A stretch of 64,000 bases of DNA from Naasia lichenicola. Lineage in GTDB: Bacteria > Actinomycetota > Actinomycetes > Actinomycetales > Microbacteriaceae. Under the pieces are notes generated by a model. That model saw nothing but the letters and a program-made list of their open reading frames with translations, did no database searches and had not been told where the DNA came from. Within the stretch, counting starts at the first letter, position 1; each line of letters opens with the position of its first letter. The DNA lies in contig NZ_SSSM01000006.1 of NCBI RefSeq assembly GCF_004801885.1, forward strand, positions 62,001 to 126,000, in the 5' to 3' direction. Positions 37,557-50,991 of the stretch are shown here, piece after piece. The translations under genes were made by a program, and so were the position numbers.

Positions 37557-39292
37557 ACGCAGCCGCAGCGAGTACCGCCGACGCACCCCTCCTGCAGGTG
37601 CGCAACCTGCACGTCGGGTTCCGCACCCAGAACGGCGTCGTCAAGGCGCTCAACGGCGTCGACCTCACCCTCCACGAGGGCGAGACGGTGGCGATCGTGG
37701 GGGAGTCGGGTTCCGGCAAGTCGACGACCGCGGCCGCGATCATCAACCTGCTGCCCGGCAGCGGCCAGATCACCGAGGGCGAGGTGCTCTTCCAGGGCCG
37801 GGATCTCGCGAAGGCGTCGCCTCGCGAGCTCGAGGACATCCGCGGGCGCCTCATCGGCTACGTGCCGCAGGACCCGATGAGCAACCTCAACCCGGTCTGG
37901 AGCATCGGCTTCCAGGTCGAGGAGACGATCCGGGCCAACGGCCTCGCGACGGGGAAGAAGGAGGTCAGGGCCAAGGCGATCGAGGTGCTCGAGCAGGCCG
38001 GCCTCGCCGACGCGGACCAGCGTCTGCGACAGTTCCCGCACCAGTTCTCGGGCGGCATGCGCCAGCGCGTGCTGATCGGCATCGGCCTGGCTGCGAGCCC
38101 CCGGCTGCTCATCGCCGACGAGCCGACCTCAGCGCTCGACGTCACCGTGCAGCGCAGGATCCTCGACCACCTGGCCACCCTCACCGAGGACGCCGGCACC
38201 GCGGTCATCTTCATCACCCACGACCTCGGCCTCGCCGCCGAGCGGGCCAAGAAGCTCATCGTGATGTACAAGGGCAAGATCGTCGAGTCGGGCCCGTCCG
38301 TCGAGATCCTGCAGAACCCGCAGCACCCGTACACGCAGCGGCTGATCGCTGCGGCGCCGAGCCTCGCCTCCCGCAGGATCGCGTTCAGCGGCCAGGAGCT
38401 CGGCTCGATCGAGCACGTCGCGGCCAACGAGTCCGACAAGGTCGACCTGATCACCGCCGCCGAGCGGCGGGTGGAGAACCTCGACGCGAAGCCGTCGGAG
38501 TCGGTCATCGTGGTCGACCATCTGACCAAGAACTTCAAGATCCGTCAGGGAGGGTTCCGCAGCACGGAGTTCACGGCCGTCGACGACGTCTCCTTCTCGA
38601 TCGCCAAGGGCACCACGATGGCGCTGGTGGGGGAGTCGGGCTCCGGCAAGTCCACCGTGGCCAAGCTGCTGCTCAAGCTCGAGGACGCGACCAGCGGCAC
38701 GATCACCATCAACGGCACCGACGTCGCCTCCCTCAAGGGGCGCGCGCTGCTGAACCTGCGCAGCCGCATGCAGCCGGTGTTCCAGGATCCCTACGGCACG
38801 CTCGACCCGCTGCACAACATCGGCAACACGATCGCTGAGCCGCTCAAGACGCATGGCGTCGGCACCCGCAACGAGCGCCGCGATCGGGTCTTCGAGCTGC
38901 TGGATCAGGTGTCGCTGCCACGGGTCATCGCCGGCCGCTACCCGAACGAGCTCTCGGGCGGCCAGCGTCAGCGCGTCGCCATCGCGCGGGCGCTCGCGCT
39001 CAAGCCCGAAATCGTCATCCTCGATGAGGCGGTCTCCGCACTCGACGTGCTGGTCCAGGCCCAGATCCTGCGCCTGCTCGCCGACCTGCAGGGCGAGCTC
39101 GGACTGACCTATCTGTTCATCACCCATGACCTCGCGGTCGTGCGGGTGATCGCCGACAACGTCTGCGTGATGCAGCGGGGCAGGATCGTCGAGGCGGCGA
39201 CCACCGACGAGGTCTTCGACAACCCGAAGCAGGCCTACACCCGAGAGCTGCTCGACGCCATCCCCGGCGCCGGCATCCAGATGGGCGTCTGA
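37553..39292 (+). CDS. Fused double ATPase of peptide ABC importer (system 1, DppD-DppF)
   Basis: The 579-residue protein joins two ATP-binding cassettes. Cassette 1 has Walker A GESGSGKST near residue 51, signature SGGMRQR, and Walker B LLIADEPTSALD. Cassette 2 has Walker A GESGSGKST near 359, signature SGGQRQR, and VILDEAVSALD. Both retain the catalytic Glu, so both sites should hydrolyse ATP. Separate DppD and DppF are fused here, as in many Actinobacteria. The linker region between the cassettes (residues 260-320) lacks the usual oligopeptide-transporter C-terminal Cys motif of DppD. A convergent hairpin follows the gene. Confidence 0.94.
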   Translation: MNAAAASTADAPLLQVRNLHVGFRTQNGVVKALNGVDLTLHEGETVAIVGESGSGKSTTAAAIINLLPGSGQITEGEVLFQGRDLAKASPRELEDIRGRLIGYVPQDPMSNLNPVWSIGFQVEETIRANGLATGKKEVRAKAIEVLEQAGLADADQRLRQFPHQFSGGMRQRVLIGIGLAASPRLLIADEPTSALDVTVQRRILDHLATLTEDAGTAVIFITHDLGLAAERAKKLIVMYKGKIVESGPSVEILQNPQHPYTQRLIAAAPSLASRRIAFSGQELGSIEHVAANESDKVDLITAAERRVENLDAKPSESVIVVDHLTKNFKIRQGGFRSTEFTAVDDVSFSIAKGTTMALVGESGSGKSTVAKLLLKLEDATSGTITINGTDVASLKGRALLNLRSRMQPVFQDPYGTLDPLHNIGNTIAEPLKTHGVGTRNERRDRVFELLDQVSLPRVIAGRYPNELSGGQRQRVAIARALALKPEIVILDEAVSALDVLVQAQILRLLADLQGELGLTYLFITHDLAVVRVIADNVCVMQRGRIVEAATTDEVFDNPKQAYTRELLDAIPGAGIQMGV

Positions 39293-39333
39293 CCGACAGC
39301 AACCTCGCGGATCAGGCCCGGTGCCTGCATTCG

Positions 39334-39368
39334 CGCGCGGATCAGGTCTCCATGACCTGATCCGCGCG
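39334..39368. terminator. Perfect 15-bp hairpin between the two transporter operons
   Basis: CGCGCGGATCAGGTC (39334-39348) and its exact complement (39354-39368) surround a 5-nt loop. Further GCGGATCAGG and GATCCGCGCG copies lie at 39307 and 39378. It sits between two convergent operons, so it probably terminates both. Confidence 0.8.
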
Positions 39369-39402
39369 GTCGAGCCCGATCCGCGCGTGCCAGAGGGCGG
39401 AC

Positions 39403-41525
<2,123 letters not shown>

Positions 41526-41529
<4 letters not shown>

Positions 41530-42560
41530 CGCGCGGTTCCGATCTCAGGAGCGGCGGCGGGGGTGGACGTCCGTGCGCTGTCGGCCGCTGCCCTGCCGCG
41601 GCGGCGGGCGGAGCGGGACATCCGCTTGCCGGCGACCGAGGTCGGGTCGAACGCGTCGCGCAGGCCGTCGCCCAGGAGGTTCGCCGCCAGGGCGAAGAGC
41701 ACGAGGCCCGCCGCGGAGAAGTAGAACAGCCACGGCGAGGTGAGGGCCGCGTTCTGATTGGCCGCGATGAGGGTGCCGAGGGAGACATCGGGGGCCTGGA
41801 CGCCGAAGCCGAAGTACGACAGGCTCGCCTCGCCCAGCACGGCGCCGCCGACCGCGATGGTGGCGTCGATGATCAGGAACGACGCGACGTTCGGCAGGAT
41901 GTGCCGGGAGATGATCGCCAGGCTGCCGATCCCCATGTACTGGGCGGCGCGCACGTACTCGCGCTCCTTGATCGACAGCGTCATCGACCGGATCACCCGA
42001 GCCGTCACCATCCAGCTGAACGCCGCGAGGAGCACGACGAGCACGATCCAGCCGTACTCCTTGAGGCGGGGCGACAGGATCGCGATGATCAGGAACGACG
42101 GCAGCACGAGCAGCACGTCGACGACGAGCATGATGATCCGGTCGGCCCGGCCGCCGAAGTAGCCGGCCGCAGCGCCGAGGAACCCGGCCACCGCCGTGCT
42201 GAACAGGGCGACCAGCAGTCCGATGAGCAGCGACTTCTGCATGCCGCGCGCGGTCTGGGTGAAGACGTCCTGACCGATGTTGTTCGTGCCGAACCAGTGC
42301 AGGGCGCTGGGCGGCTTGCGCAGCGCGGTGTAGTCCAGCTCCGAGTAGCTCCAGCCGCTGATCAGCGGGCCGATGAAGGCGAACGCGAAGAGCAGGATCA
42401 GCACCACGACCCCGAACGCGGCTCCGCGGTTCGAGAAGACCCGGCCGATGAGGATCCCGGCTCGGCCACCTCGTGCCCGCTTCAGCTGACGGTCGTTGCC
42501 GAGCGGCGGGAGCAGGGTTGGCTCGGCCTCGGTGATCTCGGTGTTGGATGAGAAGGTCAT
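41526..42560 (-). CDS. Peptide-type ABC transporter permease (system 2, DppC-like)
   Basis: The 344-residue permease has the OppC layout: a long cytoplasmic N-terminus, first helix AFGVVVLILLFAFAFIG, and an EAA loop (REYVRAAQYMGIGSLAIISRHILPN). The C-terminal tail is Arg/Ala-rich. It starts 7 nt after the DppB-like stop and overlaps the ATPase gene by 4 bp, so the three genes form one operon on the minus strand. Confidence 0.93.
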
Positions 42561-42567
42561 CTCGCTC

Positions 42568-43554
42568 CTAGCGGGCGGCGCGCACGCGCGGGTCCAGGGC
42601 GGCGTTAGCGATGTCGGCCAGGAACCCGGCCAGCAGCACCACCACGGCGGCGAACAGTGAATACGCGGTGACGACGTTGACGTCGTTGGCCTGCACGCCC
42701 TCGATGAACCAGGCGCCCAGTCCGTTCCAGCCGAAGATCTTCTCCGTGAACGTCGCCCCGAGGAAGATCCCGAGGAAGCCGTATGCGAAGAGCGTGGTCA
42801 TCGGGATCAGCGCGGTCCGCAGGCCGTGCTTCAGCGTCGCGCGGGTCCGGGACAGCCCCTTCGCGCGAGCGGTGCGGATGTAGTCCGATCCGAGCACGTC
42901 GAGCATCGTGGCGCGCTGGTAGCGGCTGTAGATCGCAATGGAGCCGATCGCGATCGAGATCGTGGGCAGCAGCAGGTGGACGGCCCGGTCGCCGAGCGCC
43001 TCCCAGAGGGTGCCCTGGAAGCCCGCCGTCGCCTCGCCCGTGTAGTTGATCAGCTGGATCCCGAGCGCCTGATTGAGGCCCGTCGCGCCGATCTTCAGCA
43101 GCACGGCGCTGAGGAAGACGGGCGTCGAGAGCAGCACGAAGGACAGGATGGTCGACACGCGATCCGACAGTCGGTACTGCCGGAGCGCGTTCCAGAAGCC
43201 GAGCAGGACGCCGAGGACGGTGCCGAGGATCGAGCCGATGATCAGCAGTCGCAGGCTGATCCCGAGGCGCACCCAGAACTCGTTGTCGATCTCCTTGCGC
43301 GTCACGGTGAGCCCGAGATCGCCGGTGAAGGTCTTGCCCGCCCAGGTGAGGTAGCGACCGATCAGCGGATCGTGATCGTTGACGCCGATCTGGCTGAGCT
43401 GGGTGTCGATGACCGAGGCCGGAGGGCGGGGATTGCGCGACTCGTAGGTCAGTCGGGGATTGAACGACAGGGACGCGAGCAGATAGGTCAGCGACGTCGC
43501 GATGAAGACCAGCACCGCGTAATACACCAGACGCTTCGCCAGGTAGCGCACCAT
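42568..43554 (-). CDS. Peptide-type ABC transporter permease (system 2, DppB-like)
   Basis: The 328-residue permease starts VRYLAKRLVYYAVLVFIATSLTYLL, the DppB first helix, and has an EAA loop (SDYIRTARAKGLSRTRATLKHGLR). It is the first gene of the system 2 transport operon. ATG at 43554 is preceded by TAGGGT ending 6 nt upstream, so the mRNA is likely leaderless. The binding protein for this system is divergent and starts 110 bp away. Confidence 0.93.
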   Translation of the reverse strand: MVRYLAKRLVYYAVLVFIATSLTYLLASLSFNPRLTYESRNPRPPASVIDTQLSQIGVNDHDPLIGRYLTWAGKTFTGDLGLTVTRKEIDNEFWVRLGISLRLLIIGSILGTVLGVLLGFWNALRQYRLSDRVSTILSFVLLSTPVFLSAVLLKIGATGLNQALGIQLINYTGEATAGFQGTLWEALGDRAVHLLLPTISIAIGSIAIYSRYQRATMLDVLGSDYIRTARAKGLSRTRATLKHGLRTALIPMTTLFAYGFLGIFLGATFTEKIFGWNGLGAWFIEGVQANDVNVVTAYSLFAAVVVLLAGFLADIANAALDPRVRAAR

Positions 43555-43560
43555 GCAGTC

Positions 43561-43566
43561 ACCCTA
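43561..43566 (-). promoter_or_regulatory. -10 element of system 2 permease operon, leaderless
   Basis: TAGGGT on the minus strand ends 6 nt before the ATG at 43554. It lies in the divergent region shared with the binding protein gene, next to a GCATGC repeat pair (43568, 43578). Confidence 0.5.
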
Positions 43567-43651
43567 TGCATGCACGAGCATGCTCCCTAATCGCTGTGTT
43601 TCGAATTGGTAAATCCTCAGGATGCCCCCATTCCAGGCGCCCCAACCCGCA

Positions 43652-43657
43652 TATCGT
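43652..43657 (+). promoter_or_regulatory. -10 element of system 2 binding protein, leaderless
   Basis: TATCGT ends 6 nt before the ATG at 43664; no Shine-Dalgarno sequence intervenes. This decides the start at 43664. Confidence 0.5.
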
Positions 43658-43663
43658 GACTCT

Positions 43664-45349
43664 ATGCACAGCATGCAAAAAATCCGGCGCCGCACCGCGC
43701 CCGCCCTGATCGCCGGCGTCGTCGGCATCGCCCTCGCTCTGACCGGCTGCACCTCAGGAGGCGAGGCCACCCCCGAGGTGACCAAGCAGCCGCTCGACCC
43801 CGCAGGCGACGTCAACCCGATGGACGCCGCGGACGTCCCGCAGGGCGGTGAGCTGCGCTTCCCGCTCGACTCCCTGCCGACCAACTGGAACTACGGGCAG
43901 GTGGACGGCGCTCTCGACGACGCATCGATCATCGAGCAGGCGATCATGCTCAAGACCTTCAACATCGGACTCGACGGAGCTCCCGCGCTCAACACGGATC
44001 TGCTCGACTCCGCCGAGGCGGTCAGCGAGGACCCGCTCGTCATCGAGTACAAGATCAATCCCGACGCGGTCTGGAGCGACGGCGTGCCGATCACCGCAGC
44101 CGACTTCAAGGCCCAGTGGACCGCCCAGAACGGCACGAACGAGGAGTACCTGATCGGCGACCCGACGGGCTACAACTCGATCGGCTCCGTCGAGCAGGGC
44201 ACCGACCCGAAGGACGTCGTCGTCACCTATGCGACGCCGTTCTCCGACTGGAAGTCGCTCTTCTCGCCGCTCTACCCGGCCAGCCAGATCTCGACGCCCG
44301 AAGCGTTCAACACCGGATACGCCGACGCGATCCCGGTGACCGCCGGCCCGTTCAAGCTCGAGAAGCTCGACACCTCCGCCCGCACGGTCTCGATCGTGCC
44401 CGATGAGAACTGGTGGGGCGACGCACCCAAGCTCGACCGGGTGATCTTCATCGCGCTCGACGGCGACGCGGACATCGACGCCTACCTCAACAACGAGATC
44501 GACCTCGTCTCCGCCGGATCCAGCGACCGCTACGAGCGCATCGCCACCGCGGACGACACGGACATCCGCGCGGCACCGTCGGCGTCGTACTCGCACATCG
44601 ACTTCAGCTCGTCGGGCATCCTCGCCGACGAGAAGATCCGCCAGGCCCTCCAGCACGCGATCAACCGCCAGTCGATCGCCGACGTGCTCGTCGGAACCCT
44701 GCCCTTCGAGACCTCGCTGCTCGGCAACCACATCTTCCTCGGCACCGACTCGGGCTACGTCGACAACTCGTCGCCCGCGGCGGACTTCGACCCTGATGCC
44801 GCGAAGAAGATCCTCGAGGACGACGGCTGGACCGGAGACGGAGCGGTCCGCTCAAAGGACGGCGCTGACCTCGAGGTCTCGATGACCATCCCGGCCGGCA
44901 TCCCGACCTCGAACCAGATCGCCCAGGTCGTGCAGGCCCAGCTCGCGGATGTCGGCGTCAAGCTGAGCATCGACGAGGTGGACGTCGACTCGTTCTTCAG
45001 CGACTACATCACCCCCGGCGCGTTCGACATGACCGTGTTCTCGTGGGTGGGCACCGGCTACTATGCGGCAGGAGCGAGCATCTTCAGCACCGACCCGCAG
45101 AGCCAGAACTACGGGCGGATCGGCACGTCGGACATCGACGACCTGCTCGGCCAGGTCGTGCAGATCCCCGACGCCGACGAGGCGAACGCGATGTGGAACG
45201 ACATCGACGAGCAGGTCTGGGAGGAGGGGCACTCGCTGCCCATCATCCAGTCGCCGCGCGTGATCGCGATCGACCCCAAGATCGTCAACTACGGCGCCCG
45301 CCCGGGAGCCGCTGACATCGACTGGAAGATCGTCGGCTTCAGCAAGTAG
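43664..45349 (+). CDS. Peptide-type ABC transporter substrate-binding lipoprotein (system 2)
   Basis: The 561-residue lipoprotein has an Arg-rich N-terminus (QKIRRRT), a hydrophobic helix and lipobox ALTGC. It is a family 5 binding protein: ADFKAQWTAQNG, IPVTAGPFKLE, and the C-terminal WEEGHSLPIIQSP. It delivers peptides or similar solutes to the divergent system 2 permeases. ATG at 43664 was chosen over in-frame 43622 because of the TATCGT -10 and because the shorter form gives a normal signal peptide. Ligand not predictable. Confidence 0.92.
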   Translation: MHSMQKIRRRTAPALIAGVVGIALALTGCTSGGEATPEVTKQPLDPAGDVNPMDAADVPQGGELRFPLDSLPTNWNYGQVDGALDDASIIEQAIMLKTFNIGLDGAPALNTDLLDSAEAVSEDPLVIEYKINPDAVWSDGVPITAADFKAQWTAQNGTNEEYLIGDPTGYNSIGSVEQGTDPKDVVVTYATPFSDWKSLFSPLYPASQISTPEAFNTGYADAIPVTAGPFKLEKLDTSARTVSIVPDENWWGDAPKLDRVIFIALDGDADIDAYLNNEIDLVSAGSSDRYERIATADDTDIRAAPSASYSHIDFSSSGILADEKIRQALQHAINRQSIADVLVGTLPFETSLLGNHIFLGTDSGYVDNSSPAADFDPDAAKKILEDDGWTGDGAVRSKDGADLEVSMTIPAGIPTSNQIAQVVQAQLADVGVKLSIDEVDVDSFFSDYITPGAFDMTVFSWVGTGYYAAGASIFSTDPQSQNYGRIGTSDIDDLLGQVVQIPDADEANAMWNDIDEQVWEEGHSLPIIQSPRVIAIDPKIVNYGARPGAADIDWKIVGFSK

Positions 45350-45370
45350 CCCGCAGCATCAGCAGCAGAG

Positions 45371-45398
45371 GGGCCGGACGCCGCACGGTGTCCGGCCC
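45371..45398 (+). terminator. Terminator hairpin after the system 2 binding protein
   Basis: GGGCCGGAC (45371-45379) and GTCCGGCCC (45390-45398) form a perfect 9-bp stem with a 10-nt loop, followed by TT, 22 nt after the stop codon. Confidence 0.75.
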
Positions 45399-45585
45399 TT
45401 CGGCGTACTCGGCGCGGGCGATCTGGAGCCCGAGTTCCGCGCCTCGAGGTCCGGATGCATCGCCGACCGCCGATGGGAGCCGACAGGGTACACTGGAACA
45501 GCTGGGGCCGTGTCGCGCCCTTCAGCCAGACGCTGTCGGTCATCGGATCAGACGCGGCGCCCTCTCTTTCTAAGGAAGTCCCTCC

Positions 45586-47499
<1,914 letters not shown>

Positions 47500-47516
47500 C
47501 CTCTGCCACACGGCCT

Positions 47517-47573
47517 CGAATTGCCACCTTCGGCTCCGAAACTCCGGTTTTGAGAGCCGAAGGTGGCAATTCG
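47517..47573. repeat. Diverged hairpin of family B type (copy 5)
   Basis: Arms 47517-47536 (CGAATTGCCACCTTCGGCTC) and 47554-47573 pair perfectly around 17 bp. The TTGCCACCTTC core resembles the ATGCCACTTTC core of the main family B copies. It follows the typA stop and probably terminates it. Confidence 0.75.
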
Positions 47574-47615
47574 TCGTTGTGGGAGTGGGACGTTGAGCGC
47601 CGTCGAGTGCGCTTG

Positions 47616-47621
47616 TAGGGT
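47616..47621 (+). promoter_or_regulatory. -10 element of lipoprotein gene, leaderless
   Basis: TAGGGT ends 7 nt before the ATG at 47629, with no ribosome-binding site. Confidence 0.5.
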
Positions 47622-47628
47622 GTGCGCC

Positions 47629-48132
47629 ATGTCGATCCGCACGCACGCCTCCGCCTCTCCGTCGACCGCGCAGGGTCGGCGCTCGCGGCTGCGCGTGCTG
47701 CTGGCGCTCCTCGCCGTCGTGCTCCTCGTTCCCTCGCTCGCGGCGTGCTCCAGCAATCCGGTCGGCGACTTCGTCAGCGACGCGACTGGAGGAGGGGTCG
47801 ATCTCGCGGGTGACAAGTTGCCGTCCGACTTCCCGACGGCGGTGCCGGTGATCGAGGGAGATGTCATCGCGGGCATCGGGCTGGGGGAGGACGACGCCAA
47901 GGTCTGGAACGTCACCATCCGCTCCGCGTCGACCGATGCCGTGAAGGACGCCGTCGTCGCGAAGTTCACCGACGCGGGCTGGACCGAGGGCGCGCCCATC
48001 CAGACGGACAACGGAGTCGTCTACACCGACGGCACCTACACGGCCGTGGTGATCGTGATAGAGGACGGCGGCAAGTGGACCGTCAACTACATCGTCGGCA
48101 AGGACGCCTCAGCGGTCGAGAACGCGGCCTGA
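47629..48132 (+). CDS. Putative lipoprotein
   Basis: The 167-residue product has a long Arg-rich N-region (QGRRSRLR), a hydrophobic helix and lipobox SLAAC near residue 40, then a small domain of about 120 residues with a VWNVTIRSASTDAVKDAVVAKF core and a final strand GGKWTVNYIVG. I recognise no named family. The ATG at 47629 is indicated by TAGGGT 7 nt upstream. It is monocistronic, flanked by hairpins, and convergent with efeB; a link to iron uptake is not shown. Confidence 0.75.
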   Translation: MSIRTHASASPSTAQGRRSRLRVLLALLAVVLLVPSLAACSSNPVGDFVSDATGGGVDLAGDKLPSDFPTAVPVIEGDVIAGIGLGEDDAKVWNVTIRSASTDAVKDAVVAKFTDAGWTEGAPIQTDNGVVYTDGTYTAVVIVIEDGGKWTVNYIVGKDASAVENAA

Positions 48133-48134
48133 CC

Positions 48135-48197
48135 GATCGAGATGCCACTTTCCGTCCCCAAACCTCCGGAATGGGGACGGAAAGTGGCATCTCGATC
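48135..48197. repeat. Long hairpin repeat, family B, copy 4
   Basis: Arms 48135-48159 (GATCGAGATGCCACTTTCCG...) and 48173-48197 pair perfectly around 13 bp, in the gap between the convergent lipoprotein and efeB stops (2 bp and 1 bp away). Confidence 0.9.
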
Positions 48198-48198
48198 T

Positions 48199-49536
48199 TT
48201 AAGCGAAGAGGGTCTCGCCGACCCAGCCGCCCGCACGCGCGCCCGGCGGGACCGCGAAGAGGGCCGATCCGACGTGCTTGATGTACTCGTTGAGCGCGTC
48301 GGATGACAGGCTGCGCTGCACGGTGATGAACTGCTCGGGCGAGCGCTGGAAGCTGATGAAGAACAGTCCCGCGTCGAGTCGGCCGAGCTCGTCGTTGCCG
48401 GCGACGTAGTTGTAGCCGCGTCGGAGCAGCCGGGCGCCGCCGTTGTTGTCCGGGTGCGCGAGGCGCACGTGCGCATCGGCGGGGACGGCCGGATCGCCCG
48501 TGGCCAGCTTGGCGCCGAAGTCGATCGCCGTGAACTCGGTGCCGCCCGACAGGGGCGCGCCCTCGCCCTTGTCCCGGCCGATCACGTTCTCCTGCTCCTG
48601 CAGCTGTGTGCGGTCCCAGGTCTCGATGATCATCCGGATCTTGCGCGCCACGAGGTACGAGCCGCCCGCCATCCAGGCTGGTCCGTCGTCGGAGCCCACC
48701 CAGATGTGCTCGTCGACCGCCTTCGTCTCTTCGGCCTTGACGTTCTGCGTTCCGTCCTTGAAGCCGAAGAGATTGCGCGCCGTCGCCTGCGTCGTGGACG
48801 TCGACGAGGTCCGCCCGAATCCGAGCTCCGACCAGCGGATCGCGGCGCGGCCGAACGCGATCCGGCTGAGGTTGCGGATGGCATGCACGGCGACCTGCGG
48901 ATCGTCGGCGCAGGCCTGGATGCACAGGTCTCCACCCGTCGCGCCGGGCAGCAGCGCATCGCCGGAGAAGCGGGGGAGCGGTTCGAGCAGGGCGGGCTTC
49001 GATGCCGCCAGTCCGAAGCGATCCGTGCCGTCCGCGGCGGTGAAGAGGCTCGGCCCGAAGCCGATCGTGATGGTGAGACCGCTCGCGGGCAGGCCGATCG
49101 CCTCACCGGTGTCCTGCGGTGGGGCGAGGAGCGATCCGCCTGTCGCGCCCGTCTCGCCCACCTCGAGACCCTGGGTCATCCGCGCCGCGGCTGCCGACCA
49201 CTCCTGCAGGAGTGCGATGAGGTCGTCGGGGGAGGCGCCGGCCGCCATGTCGTAGACGGCGAAGTGCAGGCGATCCTGCGACGGCGTCACGATGCCCGCC
49301 TGGTGCGTGCCGAAGAAGTCGTAGGTGCGCGAGGTGCCCTGGGTGCCGAAGCTGCCGACCGCCGCGGCGGCGCCCACTCCACCGCCGGCGCCGACTGCCA
49401 CGCCGGCAGCGCCGACGCCGATCAGCCCGAAGAGGCCGCGGCGACTGACACCCGGCTTGGAGACGGGCTCAGCGGTCGTCCCGTCGACGGCCTCCGTCTC
49501 GGCTGCAGTGTCAGGCTTCTTGGTCATCACAGGCAT
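48199..49536 (-). CDS. efeB: Dye-decolourising peroxidase EfeB of the iron uptake system
   Basis: The 445-residue protein carries a twin-arginine signal (SRRGLFG at 31-37, then a Gly/Ala-rich hydrophobic stretch), so it is exported folded with its haem. The DyP motif GFKDGTQN, proximal-His region HVRLAHPD and RRGYNY are present. EfeB is thought to oxidise Fe(II) or release iron from haem for EfeUO. It is the last gene of the efeU-efeO-efeB operon, 122 bp after efeO. ATG at 49536 was chosen; an in-frame Met three residues later is possible. Confidence 0.93.
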   Translation of the reverse strand: MPVMTKKPDTAAETEAVDGTTAEPVSKPGVSRRGLFGLIGVGAAGVAVGAGGGVGAAAAVGSFGTQGTSRTYDFFGTHQAGIVTPSQDRLHFAVYDMAAGASPDDLIALLQEWSAAAARMTQGLEVGETGATGGSLLAPPQDTGEAIGLPASGLTITIGFGPSLFTAADGTDRFGLAASKPALLEPLPRFSGDALLPGATGGDLCIQACADDPQVAVHAIRNLSRIAFGRAAIRWSELGFGRTSSTSTTQATARNLFGFKDGTQNVKAEETKAVDEHIWVGSDDGPAWMAGGSYLVARKIRMIIETWDRTQLQEQENVIGRDKGEGAPLSGGTEFTAIDFGAKLATGDPAVPADAHVRLAHPDNNGGARLLRRGYNYVAGNDELGRLDAGLFFISFQRSPEQFITVQRSLSSDALNEYIKHVGSALFAVPPGARAGGWVGETLFA

Positions 49537-49658
49537 TCTGTTTCACGGATCCGGGGATTGCCCCCGAAGTCCGGTCCAGACAGGGTCGAGATGCCCCCAT
49601 CAGGCGGGATTCCCCGGATCGGTGCGACATCTCCTGATCCGTGCAGATGGGCAGGCGC

Positions 49659-50870
49659 TCAGCCGAGCACCGTCGAGGTCAGGTTGGACAGGGGCTCCGC
49701 GAGGGCGTTGACCTGGTCGGAGAGCACCTTGCGCTGCGCGTCGGTGACCGTGTCGTAGGACACGAACCCGGCGTCGAGCGATCCGTACTCGGCGAGTGCC
49801 GCGTCGAGGGCGTCGAACTCGCCCTGGATCTCCGTCACGAGTGCGGCTCCGTCATCGCCGGACGCCGCGGCGATCGCCTTGACGTTGCCGAACGCGACCT
49901 CGGCGCCCTGCACATTGGCGGCGAAGTCGTAGAGGTCGCTGTGGCTCCACCAGTCCTCCTCGCCGCTGATCTTGCCGACGGCGACCTCGTCGAGCAGGGC
50001 GATGGCGCCGTTCGAGATGTCGCCCAGGGTGACCGAGAAGTCGGATGCGTAGACCAGGTCGTAGAGGTCCTGGACATCGGCGACGAGGCCGTCGGCGTAC
50101 GCTGTCCGCTCCTGCGTGGTGGACGGAGCCCAATCGAGGAACGCGTCGGTGCCATCGGAGTTCAGGTCGCCTGCTGCCGGCGGCCAGAGGTCCTTCTCGA
50201 TGCGGTGGAAGCCGGTCCAGTCGAGGCCCTCGGCGACGGCGTCGACCTCTCGGTAGTCGATCTTCGGGTCCAGGTCGCCGAATGCCTCGGCGGTCGGCTC
50301 GATGCGCTCGTAGAAGACGCGGGTCGTCGCGAACAGCTCGCGGGCGGTGTCGTCGTCACCGTTCTTGTACGCCTCGGCGAAAGCGGCGACGGCGGGCACC
50401 AGCTCTCCTGCCTGCGACTTGATGTAGGAGACGTAGTTGGTGACGGCCTCATCGAGCCTGGCCTGCTCGTCGCCGGACAGCGCCTGGCTCTCGCCGGTCA
50501 CGGTGAACTCGGCGAGGCCGATGGGGGAGCCGACCTGCTGGAACTTGCAGGCCGTGTAGTAGGTGCCGGGCTCGAGCTGGGCGACGTAGGAGACGGTCTG
50601 CCCGGGGGTGACGTTCTCCTTCTCGCCGACGATGCGCAGCTTGTCCTCGGCGAGGATCTCGAACTCGTTGACGTCGGAGCCGGTGTTGTTGAGCTCGAAG
50701 GTGACGGCTCCGGCGGCGCTGGTCGAGACGGAGACGTCGCAGGCATTGTCGGCGATGGCCACGCTGAGCGCGTCGCTTCCGGCAGGGTTGTTGGCGACGC
50801 AGCCGGTGAGCGCGATGGCCACGATGGCCGCCCCGCTCAGGGCTGCGGGGATGCGGGAGCGCAGGGTCAT
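49659..50870 (-). CDS. efeO: Iron uptake lipoprotein EfeO (cupredoxin + M75 domain)
   Basis: The 403-residue protein has a lipoprotein signal (lipobox ALTGC), an N-terminal cupredoxin-like domain of about 100 residues (FEILAEDKLRIVG, YYTACKFQQ), and a C-terminal M75 peptidase-like domain with the metal motif HRIEKD (HxxE) in FHRIEKDLW. EfeO binds iron outside the membrane and passes it to EfeU. ATG at 50870 is 121 bp downstream of efeU. The gap between them is a repetitive G/C tract. Confidence 0.94.
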   Translation of the reverse strand: MTLRSRIPAALSGAAIVAIALTGCVANNPAGSDALSVAIADNACDVSVSTSAAGAVTFELNNTGSDVNEFEILAEDKLRIVGEKENVTPGQTVSYVAQLEPGTYYTACKFQQVGSPIGLAEFTVTGESQALSGDEQARLDEAVTNYVSYIKSQAGELVPAVAAFAEAYKNGDDDTARELFATTRVFYERIEPTAEAFGDLDPKIDYREVDAVAEGLDWTGFHRIEKDLWPPAAGDLNSDGTDAFLDWAPSTTQERTAYADGLVADVQDLYDLVYASDFSVTLGDISNGAIALLDEVAVGKISGEEDWWSHSDLYDFAANVQGAEVAFGNVKAIAAASGDDGAALVTEIQGEFDALDAALAEYGSLDAGFVSYDTVTDAQRKVLSDQVNALAEPLSNLTSTVLG

Positions 50871-50936
50871 GGTGGGCTGTGCCTCGGTTCTGTCAGATCG
50901 GTGCTGGGTCGACGCGATCGTGCTGTGGATCGGTGC

Positions 50937-50983
50937 TGGGGCTGGGGCTGGGGCTCGGGGCTCGGGGCTGCGGGGGAGGGGCG
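50937..50983 (+). other. G-rich repeat tract between efeU and efeO
   Basis: On the plus strand, the stretch contains at least six runs of four or more G separated by short CT/CTC linkers (GGGGCTGGGGCTCGGGG pattern). It could form a G-quadruplex in the template strand of the efe operon, or an RNA-side C-tract. Confidence 0.6.
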
Positions 50984-50991
50984 CAGGCGGA

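Noticed and set aside
43568-43583. GCATGC pair as a regulator site in the divergent peptide-transport promoter
   Set aside because: Short six-base palindromes arise often by chance at this GC content, and it lies right next to the leftward -10 rather than at an obvious operator position.
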